Under the pieces are notes generated by a model. It was not told the DNA's origin. It searched no databases and saw only the letters and a list, made by a program, of their open reading frames with translations. Below, piece after piece: positions 42,041-50,066 of a stretch of 64,000 nucleotides of DNA (positions within the stretch are counted from its first letter, which is position 1; every line of letters begins with the position of its first letter). Position numbers and translations under genes: made by a program. Origin of the DNA: Methylobacterium sp. W2 (GTDB lineage Bacteria > Pseudomonadota > Alphaproteobacteria > Rhizobiales > Beijerinckiaceae); the NCBI RefSeq assembly GCF_020662345.1, contig NZ_VMOA01000025.1, forward strand, positions 1 through 64,000, read 5' to 3'.

Positions 42041-44364
42041 CACGACACCATCGTCGGAGCCGCGGGCTCGCCCAGCGCGCTCGGGTCAAAAGAAAGGGCG
42101 CCCTGAGGCGCGCCGGTCGGTTCAGCGGGCATCTCGCCCGGCTGCATCATGTCGGGCAGCGGCGGGCCGTCTTGACTCATCGGGTCGCCCATCCCATCGT
42201 CGGGCGGGCCGGCCTCCGGGGGCGTCATCTCTTCCATCAGCATCGTGACCATGTCGCCGAGCTGCTGGAGCGCGGAGGCCATGGCGTCGATGCGCGGATC
42301 CTCGACGGGAGCGGATGGCGCAGCGCCGGCGACGGGCTCGGACGGACGCACGGCCTCGGCCATGCGCGCCTGATGATCGAGCTGCGCCTTCTCCACTTCG
42401 GCCTGGATCTTCGCCATCTCGGCCTGGAGCTTCTGGTGCTCCACCTGGAGCTTGGCGCCGTCGAGCTCGTGCTGTGCCTCCGCAAGCTGCGCCTGGCGTT
42501 CCTGGGCCTGCATGGCGGCCTGTTCCTGCGGCGAGGGCGGCACGGCAGCGGGTGGCGGCTCGCCGGCTTCCTGTGCCTCCTTCGCCTGGATAGCCGGCGG
42601 CAGCATCGTGCGGATGCGCTCGGCGACCTTGTCGGCCATCGGCCAATCCTGCGCCTTCGCCATCAGGTCGATGACGAGGGGTGCGACGTCGGGGGCGGCC
42701 TGGACGAGCGAGATCATTCCATCGAGGGCGGCCTCGCGGCGGGTCGTGTAGGACGCGCCCATCTCCATCGCTACATCGTAGGCGCCGACAGTCACGTCGT
42801 TGCGGATCGCCTCGGGCTGATCGTCGAGGGACATGCCCTCGGGCTTGTTGATCTCGACGCGGTCGACCTTGCCGTCCTCACCCACGATCCGGAGCGTGCG
42901 GTTCGTGTCGTAGATGTGCGGGATTAGATCGCAGACGATCGCGCCCGTGTGGCGGATCGCGCGGCTGAAATTGACGATGTAGACGAACGAGCCGACGTCG
43001 CCTTCCTGCTGCCGAGCCCGGATCGCCTTGCCCGACGTCTCGTTCGAGCGGGCACCAAGGGAGGCGTCATAGACGCCGGTCACGGCCTTGATGTCCTCGG
43101 CAGCCTCGCGGGTCAGCTCGGCGAGGCCGGCGCTGGCCACAGGCGGCTGGACGCGCTGGGGGGCGTTCGGCGCGTGCGGGTCGGAGTTGTAGGGCAGGAA
43201 CGGATGCGAGACCGTGTTCGCGGTTTCCCAGACGTTCTCGTAGCCCTTCAGCTGGGCGACGGTCGCGACGAAGGGGCTCTTGGGCTGCAGCGCCACCACT
43301 TCGGTCTGCGTCGAGCGCGAATAGTTATAGGCGCGCTGCGCATCCTTGGCCTTGCGGACGACACCGCGACGGACGCGGTTCTTGCCGATCGTCATCTCGA
43401 TGCCGATCACCGGCACCACCGGGATGAACCGGCCGGGCCAGGGCGTCGGGCCTTCCAGCACGTCGGTGGCACTCAGGATGTAGCGTTCGACCTTGTGGCC
43501 ATCCCGCTCCTCGATGCGCGCGCCGGCGGTCTCGGCCATCGACAGCTTCTCGGCATAGTCCTCGTCCGCCTTGTTGGTTAGGTCGAGGATCTCGCCGTCC
43601 GGCATCAGCGCCAGGCGCTTCTTCTGCGGGGTCTTCACCCAATACTCGGCAACGCGCACCGTGTCGGTGGTCGCCCATTCGGCGAGCCCGCGCGTGGTCA
43701 GGTCGGCGTCACCGATCTCGGCCGCCGGCTTGTCCGGATAGGTCTCCTCGTAGATGTCCCGGCTCATGTCGAGCGGCACGAAGCAGAAGCGGGCATCCTC
43801 GCGCGTCGGCAGCACCGCATCCGGGTCCCAGCGTACGCCAACGCCGTCGGGCACGGGCGCGATGCGGATTTCCTGCTCGAACGTGCTGTCGGAGCCGTAT
43901 TCGGTCATCACCTTCCAATGGCCGATTCCGGCCGTTACCTGCTGATCTGCGGCCGAAAAGTACGCCGCAGGGGCATCGCTGCGGTTCTCTACGTAGCGCA
44001 CCAGACCGGCAATCGTGTCGGCCGTTTTCGGGTCGCCGCGGCTATCCACCGGCACGACCTTGATGGCCGGGCGCATCTGACGGATGTCGCCCGTGATCTG
44101 CGCGATGGTGGTGCCCATACGGTCGAACTCGAGGCACGGTCGATCGCCGCGCATCGCCTTCGCCTCGGTCGTCCACTGCGCACCCGGGATCTCGACGAAC
44201 TCCAGGTCCTCGTAGGCGAGCATCCGGTTGTCACGGTCGGCCTCGTCGGCACGCCGCCACCGCTTCATCGCGACGTCGACGATCGTGTCGAGGCCGCGCT
44301 CCTCCTTCGCCTCGGGCTTCTCCGAGGGCGAACGCGCGGGGCGCTTCGGTTGCTTCTGAGCCAT
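42040..44364 (-). CDS. P22-like portal protein
   Basis: The 774-aa protein is near the length of P22 gp1 (725 aa). The early part has the usual portal pattern (MLAYEDLEFVEIPGAQW, RPCLEFDRMGTTIAQITGDIRQMRPAIKV). A long helical Gln/Glu/Ala barrel-like stretch appears late (about 650-700) and a Pro/Asp/Met-rich tail ends it. It forms the dodecameric DNA entry ring. ATG 44364 overlaps the terminase stop. Confidence 0.85.
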   Translation of the reverse strand: MAQKQPKRPARSPSEKPEAKEERGLDTIVDVAMKRWRRADEADRDNRMLAYEDLEFVEIPGAQWTTEAKAMRGDRPCLEFDRMGTTIAQITGDIRQMRPAIKVVPVDSRGDPKTADTIAGLVRYVENRSDAPAAYFSAADQQVTAGIGHWKVMTEYGSDSTFEQEIRIAPVPDGVGVRWDPDAVLPTREDARFCFVPLDMSRDIYEETYPDKPAAEIGDADLTTRGLAEWATTDTVRVAEYWVKTPQKKRLALMPDGEILDLTNKADEDYAEKLSMAETAGARIEERDGHKVERYILSATDVLEGPTPWPGRFIPVVPVIGIEMTIGKNRVRRGVVRKAKDAQRAYNYSRSTQTEVVALQPKSPFVATVAQLKGYENVWETANTVSHPFLPYNSDPHAPNAPQRVQPPVASAGLAELTREAAEDIKAVTGVYDASLGARSNETSGKAIRARQQEGDVGSFVYIVNFSRAIRHTGAIVCDLIPHIYDTNRTLRIVGEDGKVDRVEINKPEGMSLDDQPEAIRNDVTVGAYDVAMEMGASYTTRREAALDGMISLVQAAPDVAPLVIDLMAKAQDWPMADKVAERIRTMLPPAIQAKEAQEAGEPPPAAVPPSPQEQAAMQAQERQAQLAEAQHELDGAKLQVEHQKLQAEMAKIQAEVEKAQLDHQARMAEAVRPSEPVAGAAPSAPVEDPRIDAMASALQQLGDMVTMLMEEMTPPEAGPPDDGMGDPMSQDGPPLPDMMQPGEMPAEPTGAPQGALSFDPSALGEPAAPTMVS

Positions 44365-45620
44365 CAGGAACCCATCCAACCGCCGCCACGCCGGGCGCCG
44401 ATGTTGATTTTGAGAGGCTTGGTCGGCTCCTGGAGCGCGACAGCGAGATACCGGAAGGCGTCGGCGCCGTGGCTGGCCCAATCGTGCAGCGGGTTCTTCG
44501 AGAACTGCCCGGTATTGGCGTCGACATCGTACCGGTAGTTTCGCAGGCACTGCAGGCCATCGGCACAGGCCTCGGCATCGAACCAGCACCGCGAGAACAG
44601 CGTGCGGCCGGCGTTGATGCCCTCGGCGACGCCGATCTTCGGCGTGATCTTCACCGCGAAGCCCGTGTCTGCCATCTGCTGGGCGATCGTGCGCTCGGAG
44701 CTGAGCAGCTCGTTCGTGGCGTCGTGCGGCAGCCAGTGGTCGCCATAGACGTAGGGCTTCGTCTGAAGGTGCTTCAGGTAGTGCCCGAGCGCGTGGCCTC
44801 GGTTCTGGTAATAGTCGATGATCCGGAACTCGAAGCCGACGACCTGCGCGAACCAGATCGCGGTCATGTCAGCGCGGCCCAGATCCCAGAACGTGTGAAC
44901 GGGCTTCGTGCCGTCGTAGGGTACGCGGGTGAAGCGGTTCGCCTCCGTCGCGGCCATGATCTCATTGGCGTAGATCGCGCCGTCGAGCACCACCTTGCAG
45001 TGGCCATCCCAGACCGTGAGGTAAGCGGCAGGATCGCGCGCCTTCAGGTCGAGCGCTTCCTGTCTCAGCGTGGCCGGGAACCACGGATTGTCCTGCCAGC
45101 CGATCTTGACCACCACCGCGCCCGTCGGCGGGCTCTTCACAAACCGCTTATAGGTCTCGTCCTCTTCGAGCTCCGGGTTGAAGCTGATCCAGATCTCCGA
45201 ACCCTCTTTACGGATGGTCGGGATCAGGACGTCCCAGGACGACTTCGACACCGTGCGAGCCTCTTCGACCCAGCAGACGTCGATGCCTTCCGTCGACTTC
45301 ACCGACGAGATGTTGTGCCGGAGGCCTTTGAAGATGAACTCAGTGCCGTTGGACCCGAGAATCCGCTTCCCCTGGACCTCGTAGAGGCCGGCCAGCCCGA
45401 GCAGGTCGATCTGTTGCGCAAGGAGGGCGTGCGCCGATTCCGCGATCGAGTTCTGAAACTCGCGAGCGCAGAGGACGCGAAGCTTGCGCTGAGCGCCGAG
45501 GATCAGCAGCGCCCGGGCGAACCCCCAGGACTTCGCGCCGCCGCGCCCACCGTAGGCGATCTTGTAGCGCGCCGGCTCGAACAGGCAGGCCAGCTTCTCC
45601 GGGAACTGGACGTCAGTCAT
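44364..45620 (-). CDS. terminase large subunit
   Basis: The 418-aa packaging motor has Walker A GGRGGAKS (residues 24-31), Walker B VCWVEEA (about 115-121), and nuclease-domain acids in HTFWDLGRADMTAIWF (about 243-258) and DWASHGADAFRY near the end. It resembles the PBSX-type large subunit. It cuts and pumps phage DNA into the prohead. Its start overlaps the end of the upstream small gene by eight bases. Confidence 0.92.
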   Translation of the reverse strand: MTDVQFPEKLACLFEPARYKIAYGGRGGAKSWGFARALLILGAQRKLRVLCAREFQNSIAESAHALLAQQIDLLGLAGLYEVQGKRILGSNGTEFIFKGLRHNISSVKSTEGIDVCWVEEARTVSKSSWDVLIPTIRKEGSEIWISFNPELEEDETYKRFVKSPPTGAVVVKIGWQDNPWFPATLRQEALDLKARDPAAYLTVWDGHCKVVLDGAIYANEIMAATEANRFTRVPYDGTKPVHTFWDLGRADMTAIWFAQVVGFEFRIIDYYQNRGHALGHYLKHLQTKPYVYGDHWLPHDATNELLSSERTIAQQMADTGFAVKITPKIGVAEGINAGRTLFSRCWFDAEACADGLQCLRNYRYDVDANTGQFSKNPLHDWASHGADAFRYLAVALQEPTKPLKINIGARRGGGWMGS

Positions 45621-45891
45621 CGGTCGGCCTGAGGAACGTGATGGTCAGGCCGGTCGGGATTGCTCCACCCTCGCCATCGCCGTCGATGGGCTGGGTCGGC
45701 TTGCCGTAGCCGCGATCGAGGATGGCGGATGCCGCAGCAACGCGGGCGGCAGCGGACGTGTCTTCGCCGCTCATGATCGAGACGAGGACACTGATCGCGG
45801 CCTCGGTGTGCTCGCGCGCGGCATCACGGACGCGTGCGGAGGCCTTCGGGCGACCGCTCGGGTTGCCGCTCTGACCGGGCTGGAAAGCCAT
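45613..45891 (-). CDS. DUF5681-like protein, possible small terminase
   Basis: The 92-aa protein begins FQPGQSGNPSGRPK, the signature of DUF5681-type proteins that usually lie next to phage terminases. A helical middle could bind DNA. Position directly upstream of the large subunit suggests the small-terminase role, which remains unproven for this family. Confidence 0.7.
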   Translation of the reverse strand: MAFQPGQSGNPSGRPKASARVRDAAREHTEAAISVLVSIMSGEDTSAAARVAAASAILDRGYGKPTQPIDGDGEGGAIPTGLTITFLRPTDD

Positions 45892-45918
45892 TGTTCGCGC
45901 CTTGTTAGCAGTGGGGTG

Positions 45919-46239
45919 TCAGGCGCTGGGCATCCCGTAGATGGCGGTGCAGCGGGCTCGGATGACGAGCGGGTCACTCGGCAGGCCGAAGCGCTCGATA
46001 TTGGCGGCCCGGCCCTGACAGGTGTAGAGCCCGCCCCAAACGCGCGGGGAGGCGGTGAGCGGGTGGCAGACCGTGCCGCGGCAGGCCTCGGCCTCGATGC
46101 GGTAGCCGATGGTCTCCGCCTTCGCCGGGTGGATGAACAGATGCACCCACAGCACGATGGCGCCGACGATCGCGAGGATGGCCGGGATGCGCCACAGATC
46201 GTTGACCGGCGGCGGCGAGGGCGCGGCGGTGTTGGTCAT
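45919..46239 (-). CDS. single-TM phage protein with four cysteines
   Basis: The 106-aa product has one N-terminal membrane helix (IPAILAIVGAIVLWVHLFI) and a C-terminal domain with cysteines in EACRGTVCHP, YTCQGRA and ARCTAIYG, likely disulfide-bonded outside the cytoplasm. It belongs to a chain of tiny coupled genes ahead of the terminase. Unknown function. Confidence 0.6.
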   Translation of the reverse strand: MTNTAAPSPPPVNDLWRIPAILAIVGAIVLWVHLFIHPAKAETIGYRIEAEACRGTVCHPLTASPRVWGGLYTCQGRAANIERFGLPSDPLVIRARCTAIYGMPSA

Positions 46240-46352
46240 CAGTGCACCGTCAGCGAGATCGGATAGCCCCAGGCGGTCGGGGCGGGCGGCCGCGGGCGCA
46301 TCGCGGAGAGGGCGACGCCGGCGAGGACGAGGAGAGCGCAGAGGCGGGGCAT
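46239..46352 (-). CDS. 37-aa coupled microgene
   Basis: MPRLCALLVLAGVALSAM is a signal-peptide-like start, followed by a short Pro-rich tail. ATG and stop both form ATGA overlaps with its neighbours, which supports translation. It may be a processed or membrane peptide. Confidence 0.5.
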   Translation of the reverse strand: MPRLCALLVLAGVALSAMRPRPPAPTAWGYPISLTVH

Positions 46353-46480
46353 CAGGCGGCCTCACCACGGGTCAGCTCGCGGCCGAGACGGATGACCCGC
46401 ATGGGCGGGAAGTCCGGCCGCTTGGCGGGACGGGGCACGGGCTTGCCGATCAGGCAGCGGAGCAGGGCGATGTACGTCAC
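46352..46480 (-). CDS. 42-aa coupled microgene
   Basis: A GTG start gives MTYIALLRCLIGKPVPRP and a basic C-terminus (MRVIRLGRELTRGEAA). Its stop overlaps the next ATG and its start overlaps the upstream stop as GTGA. Function unknown. Confidence 0.45.
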   Translation of the reverse strand: MTYIALLRCLIGKPVPRPAKRPDFPPMRVIRLGRELTRGEAA

Positions 46481-46707
46481 AGGCGGAACCTCTGCATGGC
46501 GGCACGGCGGTGCTCGTGTTGGTCGGAGCGGGTGCGGATCTCGTCCGCGATGACGGTGGCGATGCGCTCGCGGAGCGAGTTGCTCGCGATGCTAGCGAAG
46601 GCCTCGAAGTCGACGGCGGCGCGCTCGGCGGTGGCGACGGTCGGGCCGACCATGCTGGTGAGCAGCTCCTCGACCAGGTCGACGAGAGCGGCGGCGGTGA
46701 GCGTCAT
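46477..46707 (-). CDS. 76-aa helical phage protein
   Basis: A soluble, mostly helical protein (VDLVEELLTSMVGPTVATAERAAVDF in two helices) with a basic His/Arg tail. It overlaps both neighbours by a few bases in the coupled chain. No family recognised. Confidence 0.55.
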   Translation of the reverse strand: MTLTAAALVDLVEELLTSMVGPTVATAERAAVDFEAFASIASNSLRERIATVIADEIRTRSDQHEHRRAAMQRFRL

Positions 46708-46904
46708 GCGTCGGTCCTCAGGGTGTACTCATCGGTGCGCACCGCGCCGCCGGGGATGAAGGTGATCTGCAGCCAGGTCTTCGCTTCGCGCTCGACGGTG
46801 GCGAGCATCGCCATGACCTCGACAGACTGCGCGGCGGTCGGGTGACCGTCCACGACCTCGAGGGCGAACCCGTCGAGCCAGAGCAGGAAGGCGCGGGGGC
46901 TCAT
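46704..46904 (-). CDS. 66-aa phage protein
   Basis: The product MSPRAFLLWLDGFALEVVDG... has a helix-strand layout and is coupled to both neighbours by ATGA-type overlaps. The WLDGF start is often seen in small phage proteins with a C-terminal sheet; function unknown. Confidence 0.55.
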   Translation of the reverse strand: MSPRAFLLWLDGFALEVVDGHPTAAQSVEVMAMLATVEREAKTWLQITFIPGGAVRTDEYTLRTDA

Positions 46905-47080
46905 CAGCGCACCTGAACGATGGGGAGGGACTGGGCGACGACGAAGTCCCAGGCCTGCGTGGAGGCGCCGAAGGTCAGGGCCTGGTCGCGCTCTGGCGTC
47001 CAGACGAGGCGGGTGCCGGCGAGCGCTGCGAACAGAGGAGCGGTGTCGACGCTCGATGCGAGTTCGATCCGGTAGCCCAT
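46904..47080 (-). CDS. 58-aa phage protein
   Basis: MGYRIELASSVDTAPLF... is a small soluble protein ending in VAQSLPIVQVR. ATG 47080 overlaps the integrase stop and its own stop overlaps the next ATG, so it is part of the same translation chain. Confidence 0.55.
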   Translation of the reverse strand: MGYRIELASSVDTAPLFAALAGTRLVWTPERDQALTFGASTQAWDFVVAQSLPIVQVR

Positions 47081-48042
47081 CACAGGAAGCCCTTGCCGGC
47101 GTTCTCGCGGAACAGCTCCCCGTCCTCGATGTAGCCGAGGGTGGTTTCGAGCTTCGCGTGACGCATGTGCTTGGCGGTCAGCCGCAGGTCGGCGCCGTCA
47201 TCACCGGCGGTGGTCGCGAATCCGCGCCTGGGCGAGTGACCGGAGAAGGCCTCCGGATCGAGACCGGCAGCGGCGCAGCGAGCCTTGAGGATGCGGGCGA
47301 ACTGCCCGGCGGTGAGACGGTCGGCCGAGAGCCGGCCGCGATCGGCGCCACGGAAGACCGGGCCCGTGGTGATGCCGGAAGCGTCGAGCCACGCGGCGAC
47401 GGCCGCCGGGATCTTCAGCCTGCCGTCGAGGATGGCGACGGTGCGGCCCTGCCCCTGCTGGTCCGTCTTGCTCTTCGCGATCCGGACGAGGAGGCCGCGG
47501 CGGTGGCGCTCCAGGTCGGCAACGTCGAGGGCGACGAGCTCGGACCGGCGGAGCGCCGCGCCGAAGCACACCAGGATCAGGGCGCGGTCGCGGACGCTGG
47601 CGAGATCGGTCCCGCGAATCCGCTTGAGCACCTTCGCCACCAGGTCGGCGGTGAGGGCCTGTTTCTTCGCCGGCCGGCGGCCCAGCGTGTTGCGGATGCC
47701 CGCCAGGATCGTGCGGACCTCCTCGAAGGCGGTCGGCGCAGTGTGCCCGGCGGCGCGGTGAACGGCGGCGATGGCGGCGGCACGGCGATCGATCGTCGAG
47801 ACCGAGCGGCCGAGGCCGGCGAGATGGGTGACGTACCGGCCGACGGTCCGACCGGTGGCGGGTAGGGTGTCGACGCCCTGCTCGGCGCACCAGCTGGTGA
47901 AGTCACGCCAGTCACCGGCATAGGCCCGGCGGGTCGCGTCGGATTTCGAGGCGGCGGCGAACCCGGCGGCGGCCTCGTCCAGCGCGTCGGCCGGGGCGAG
48001 GGCGAGCGCCGTCGGGCGCACGATAATGGCGCCTCCCGACAT
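47080..48042 (-). CDS. tyrosine recombinase (phage integrase-like)
   Basis: The 320-aa protein has an N-terminal SAM-like core-binding part (about 30-115; TRRAYAGDWRDFTSWC) and a catalytic domain with the first Arg in GAALRRSELVAL, Lys in AKSKTDQQG, HSPRR as the HxxR motif, a later HAKLETTLGY with His and the nucleophile Tyr. It lies inside the phage between the tRNA-Arg and the terminase, and is coupled to the small genes of the late strand. It could integrate the phage or resolve dimers; with the prophage ends far away, the first role is not proven. Confidence 0.85.
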   Translation of the reverse strand: MSGGAIIVRPTALALAPADALDEAAAGFAAASKSDATRRAYAGDWRDFTSWCAEQGVDTLPATGRTVGRYVTHLAGLGRSVSTIDRRAAAIAAVHRAAGHTAPTAFEEVRTILAGIRNTLGRRPAKKQALTADLVAKVLKRIRGTDLASVRDRALILVCFGAALRRSELVALDVADLERHRRGLLVRIAKSKTDQQGQGRTVAILDGRLKIPAAVAAWLDASGITTGPVFRGADRGRLSADRLTAGQFARILKARCAAAGLDPEAFSGHSPRRGFATTAGDDGADLRLTAKHMRHAKLETTLGYIEDGELFRENAGKGFL

Positions 48043-48215
48043 GTCGAAATCCTTGGTTTGGATGCTTGAGAAGGGCAGTTACCGTGCATCCCGGCTCATC
48101 GTGGCCGGGAGCCGATCAGGCCCGAAAATCTTCGGCACATTTTTGCGCCGGGTAGGTTGGTCGATAGCCCTGCAGGAAAAGAGCGATCGGGGTCGTTTGG
48201 CCCCCAAGGATCACG

Positions 48216-48476
48216 ATGTCTTCCAGCGATGAACGGAGCTCCGCCCACGCCCTCAACTTCATCCTGACGAGGTTCGTCTCGGGCCTCTGGCAGGGCCAAG
48301 ATCAGTTCGCCGTTTCCGATGTGGAGCTGATCCGGGCCTACGGCAGCACAGACCCCGACCCACTGCTACAGGAACTTGGCGAGGGCTGGAGCGTCGCCCA
48401 CCAGACTGCGCAGGGCGAAACGCTCTTCCTTCGCATCATCACGACGAGACAAGCCTTAGATCAGCTCGGCTTCTAA
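48216..48476 (+). CDS. 86-aa phage protein on the opposite strand
   Basis: A soluble acidic protein (MSSSDERSSAHALNFILTRF) with a ribosome site AAGGA five bases before ATG. It lies between the integrase gene and a convergent small gene whose stop codon directly adjoins its own. Rightward transcription in a late leftward unit suggests a regulatory or lysogenic gene. No motif recognised. Confidence 0.6.
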   Translation: MSSSDERSSAHALNFILTRFVSGLWQGQDQFAVSDVELIRAYGSTDPDPLLQELGEGWSVAHQTAQGETLFLRIITTRQALDQLGF

Positions 48477-48764
48477 TCAGGCGCTCGCCGCGACCCGCTT
48501 CGGCCGACCGCGAAACGCGACGACGGTGCGGGAGCCGGGAATCGATCCGGCCTGGAAAGAGCCGAGGACCGAACGGCGCGGCGCGGGTTCGCGCGGCACT
48601 TCGGTCCCGGTCAGGTCACGGTAAAGGCGGCGAAGGCCGGCGCGCAGCTCGTCGATCTGACAGAGCGACGTCTCGACGGTGTGCCGATGCCCCGGAACCC
48701 GGAGGCGGTCGGCATGGCGGAGAAGGTCGGCGACCCGCTCGGCTTGCTCGCGATCCGTCGTCAT
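48477..48764 (-). CDS. 95-aa basic helical protein
   Basis: From ATG 48764 the product is helical and charged (REQAERVADLLRHADRLRV) with a basic C-terminus (FRGRPKRVAASA). It lies 87 bases after the tRNA-Arg and could be the first protein gene of late unit C. A longer frame overlaps the tRNA and is rejected. Possibly DNA-binding; family unknown. Confidence 0.55.
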   Translation of the reverse strand: MTTDREQAERVADLLRHADRLRVPGHRHTVETSLCQIDELRAGLRRLYRDLTGTEVPREPAPRRSVLGSFQAGSIPGSRTVVAFRGRPKRVAASA

Positions 48765-48850
48765 CGGGTTCCGATCATGGCAGATTTGTCCGCGCACGTC
48801 TTCGGCCTCAACGCCTAAGCTGTTGAGCCGGTTCGCGGACGGAGATGGGT

Positions 48851-48927
48851 TGGCGGGAACGGCAGGGGTCGAACCTGCGACCACCTGGTTCGAAGCCAGG
48901 TACTCTATCCAGCTGAGCTACGTTCCC
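48851..48927 (-). tRNA. tRNA-Arg (anticodon TCG), inside the prophage
   Basis: The minus strand folds as a tRNA: acceptor GGGAACG/CGTTCCC, D-arm AGCTCAGCTGGATAGAGT, anticodon stem CCTGG/CCAGG with loop CTTCGAA (TCG at 34-36), T-loop GGTTCGACC, discriminator G and encoded CCA. It reads CGA (and other CGN by wobble). It follows late element C and its hairpin, with integrase beyond its 3' end. It may supply a tRNA for late translation or be a relict attachment site. Confidence 0.93.
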
Positions 48928-48943
48928 AAGTCCGGAAACGAGA

Positions 48944-48972
48944 ACGCCCGCGGGCCTTGCGGCTGCGGGCGT
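48944..48972 (-). terminator. hairpin between late element C and tRNA-Arg
   Basis: ACGCCCGC and GCGGGCGT form an 8-bp stem around 13 bases, then TCTCGTTT on the minus strand. The T-run is interrupted, so termination may be partial. The hairpin starts one base after the GAGACG box. Confidence 0.6.
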
Positions 48973-48973
48973 G

Positions 48974-49019
48974 CGTCTCGGGACAGTGGTTTTCTGCAAC
49001 GGATTGCCCGTCGGGTCAA
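48974..49019 (-). promoter_or_regulatory. late element C (promoter-like, leftward)
   Basis: Minus strand TTGACCCGACGGGCAA, 24 bases, GAGACG: same length as copy A. The -10 position reads CAGAAA, again not canonical. It heads the unit of tRNA-Arg, small genes, integrase, terminase and portal, and borders cargo bay C. Confidence 0.7.
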
Positions 49020-49089
49020 GAGTGCTCTGTATGGATTACGATGAATGCGTATAAGCGGCTGCGAGCATTCAGCAGATAGGGGTTCACGC

Positions 49090-49953
49090 ATGTCCGAGAA
49101 CGAGCACGGCAGCACCAAACCAATGTGCTTCGTAGTTGGGCCAATTGGGTCCAGTGGCTCGGAGATACGCAAACACTCAGACATGCTTTTGCATCTAATT
49201 ATTCGGCATGTGCTACACGAGGAAAATTTTGGTTTTGAGGTAAGACGCGCAGATGACGACGCGCGACCGGGAATGATTGGCGATCGAATAATTCATGACT
49301 TGATTAATTCTCAGCTTGTAATCGCAGACCTAACCGAGCTTAATCCAAATGTCTTCTATGAGCTGGGAATACGCCACTCGACTGAAAAAGCGACGATCCA
49401 TATTGCTAAGACGGGCACCAAGCTTCCGTTTGACAACCAAGGCCATGACACCATCTTTGTGGACGTAACCGATTGGCAGAGTATTGAATCATCAAGATCT
49501 CGCCTAAAATTAGCAGTCCTTGAAGTGCTCAAAAGCACATATAAAGTCAGCAACCCTATAACTCAAGCGCAAGCTACCTTCAAATTCTTATCCAGCTCCG
49601 ACCCTAAAGAGAGATACATTGCTGAGTTATCTGAAAGAATTTCTCTCTTAGAAAGCCGCCCACAGGTTGTTAGCGAGTCTCATTCCACAACTATCGGAGA
49701 AGGCCACCCGATCCCGTTCATTCTAGAGAAGATAAACAATGAAATGGCACGCTTCATGAAATCAGAAGGGTCCAGTATGAGCGACTTCCATTTTATGAAT
49801 GCTTCAAAGAAGGAAATTTTCCGTCTCGCGAATGCGTATAATGTCACAGTTACCGAACTCCATCTTACTGGTGAGATGATTAGATATCAAATAATGGGTT
49901 ATGATGTAACAATGTACAATAATGGAATTTATATGATACAGGCGAATACGTAA
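49090..49953 (+). CDS. nucleotide-processing-like (NDT/TIR-like) cargo protein
   Basis: The 287-aa protein has an N-terminal Rossmann-like domain: MCFVVGPIGSSGSEIRKHSD, then ARPGMIGDRIIHDLINSQLVIADL and LNPNVFYELGIRHS, the last Glu matching the catalytic Glu site of nucleoside deoxyribosyltransferase- and TIR-like enzymes. The C-terminal ~110 residues form a separate helical and strand region. Such proteins often cut or sense nucleotides in phage defence. The gene is AT-rich, rightward, in bay C. ATG 49090 has AGGGG upstream. Exact family is uncertain. Confidence 0.65.
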   Translation: MSENEHGSTKPMCFVVGPIGSSGSEIRKHSDMLLHLIIRHVLHEENFGFEVRRADDDARPGMIGDRIIHDLINSQLVIADLTELNPNVFYELGIRHSTEKATIHIAKTGTKLPFDNQGHDTIFVDVTDWQSIESSRSRLKLAVLEVLKSTYKVSNPITQAQATFKFLSSSDPKERYIAELSERISLLESRPQVVSESHSTTIGEGHPIPFILEKINNEMARFMKSEGSSMSDFHFMNASKKEIFRLANAYNVTVTELHLTGEMIRYQIMGYDVTMYNNGIYMIQANT

Positions 49954-49967
49954 CATTAACTGCTTGT

Positions 49968-49993
49968 AGATGCGACGCATACGCGTCACATCT
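49968..49993. repeat. inverted repeat after the NDT/TIR-like gene
   Basis: AGATGCGACGC and GCGTCACATCT pair with one mismatch around ATAC. It lies 15 bases after the stop and may act as a weak bidirectional terminator; no T-run follows. Confidence 0.45.
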
Positions 49994-50066
49994 AAAGTAA
50001 CTACGCGTATTTCTAGGGTCACTATCAGAAACGTTTTTCTGGCGCCTTATAAAAAACAATTACACG

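Noticed and set aside
48764-48884. Upstream extension of the 95-aa gene
   Set aside because: The extension runs into the tRNA-Arg gene; ATG 48764 is a better start.
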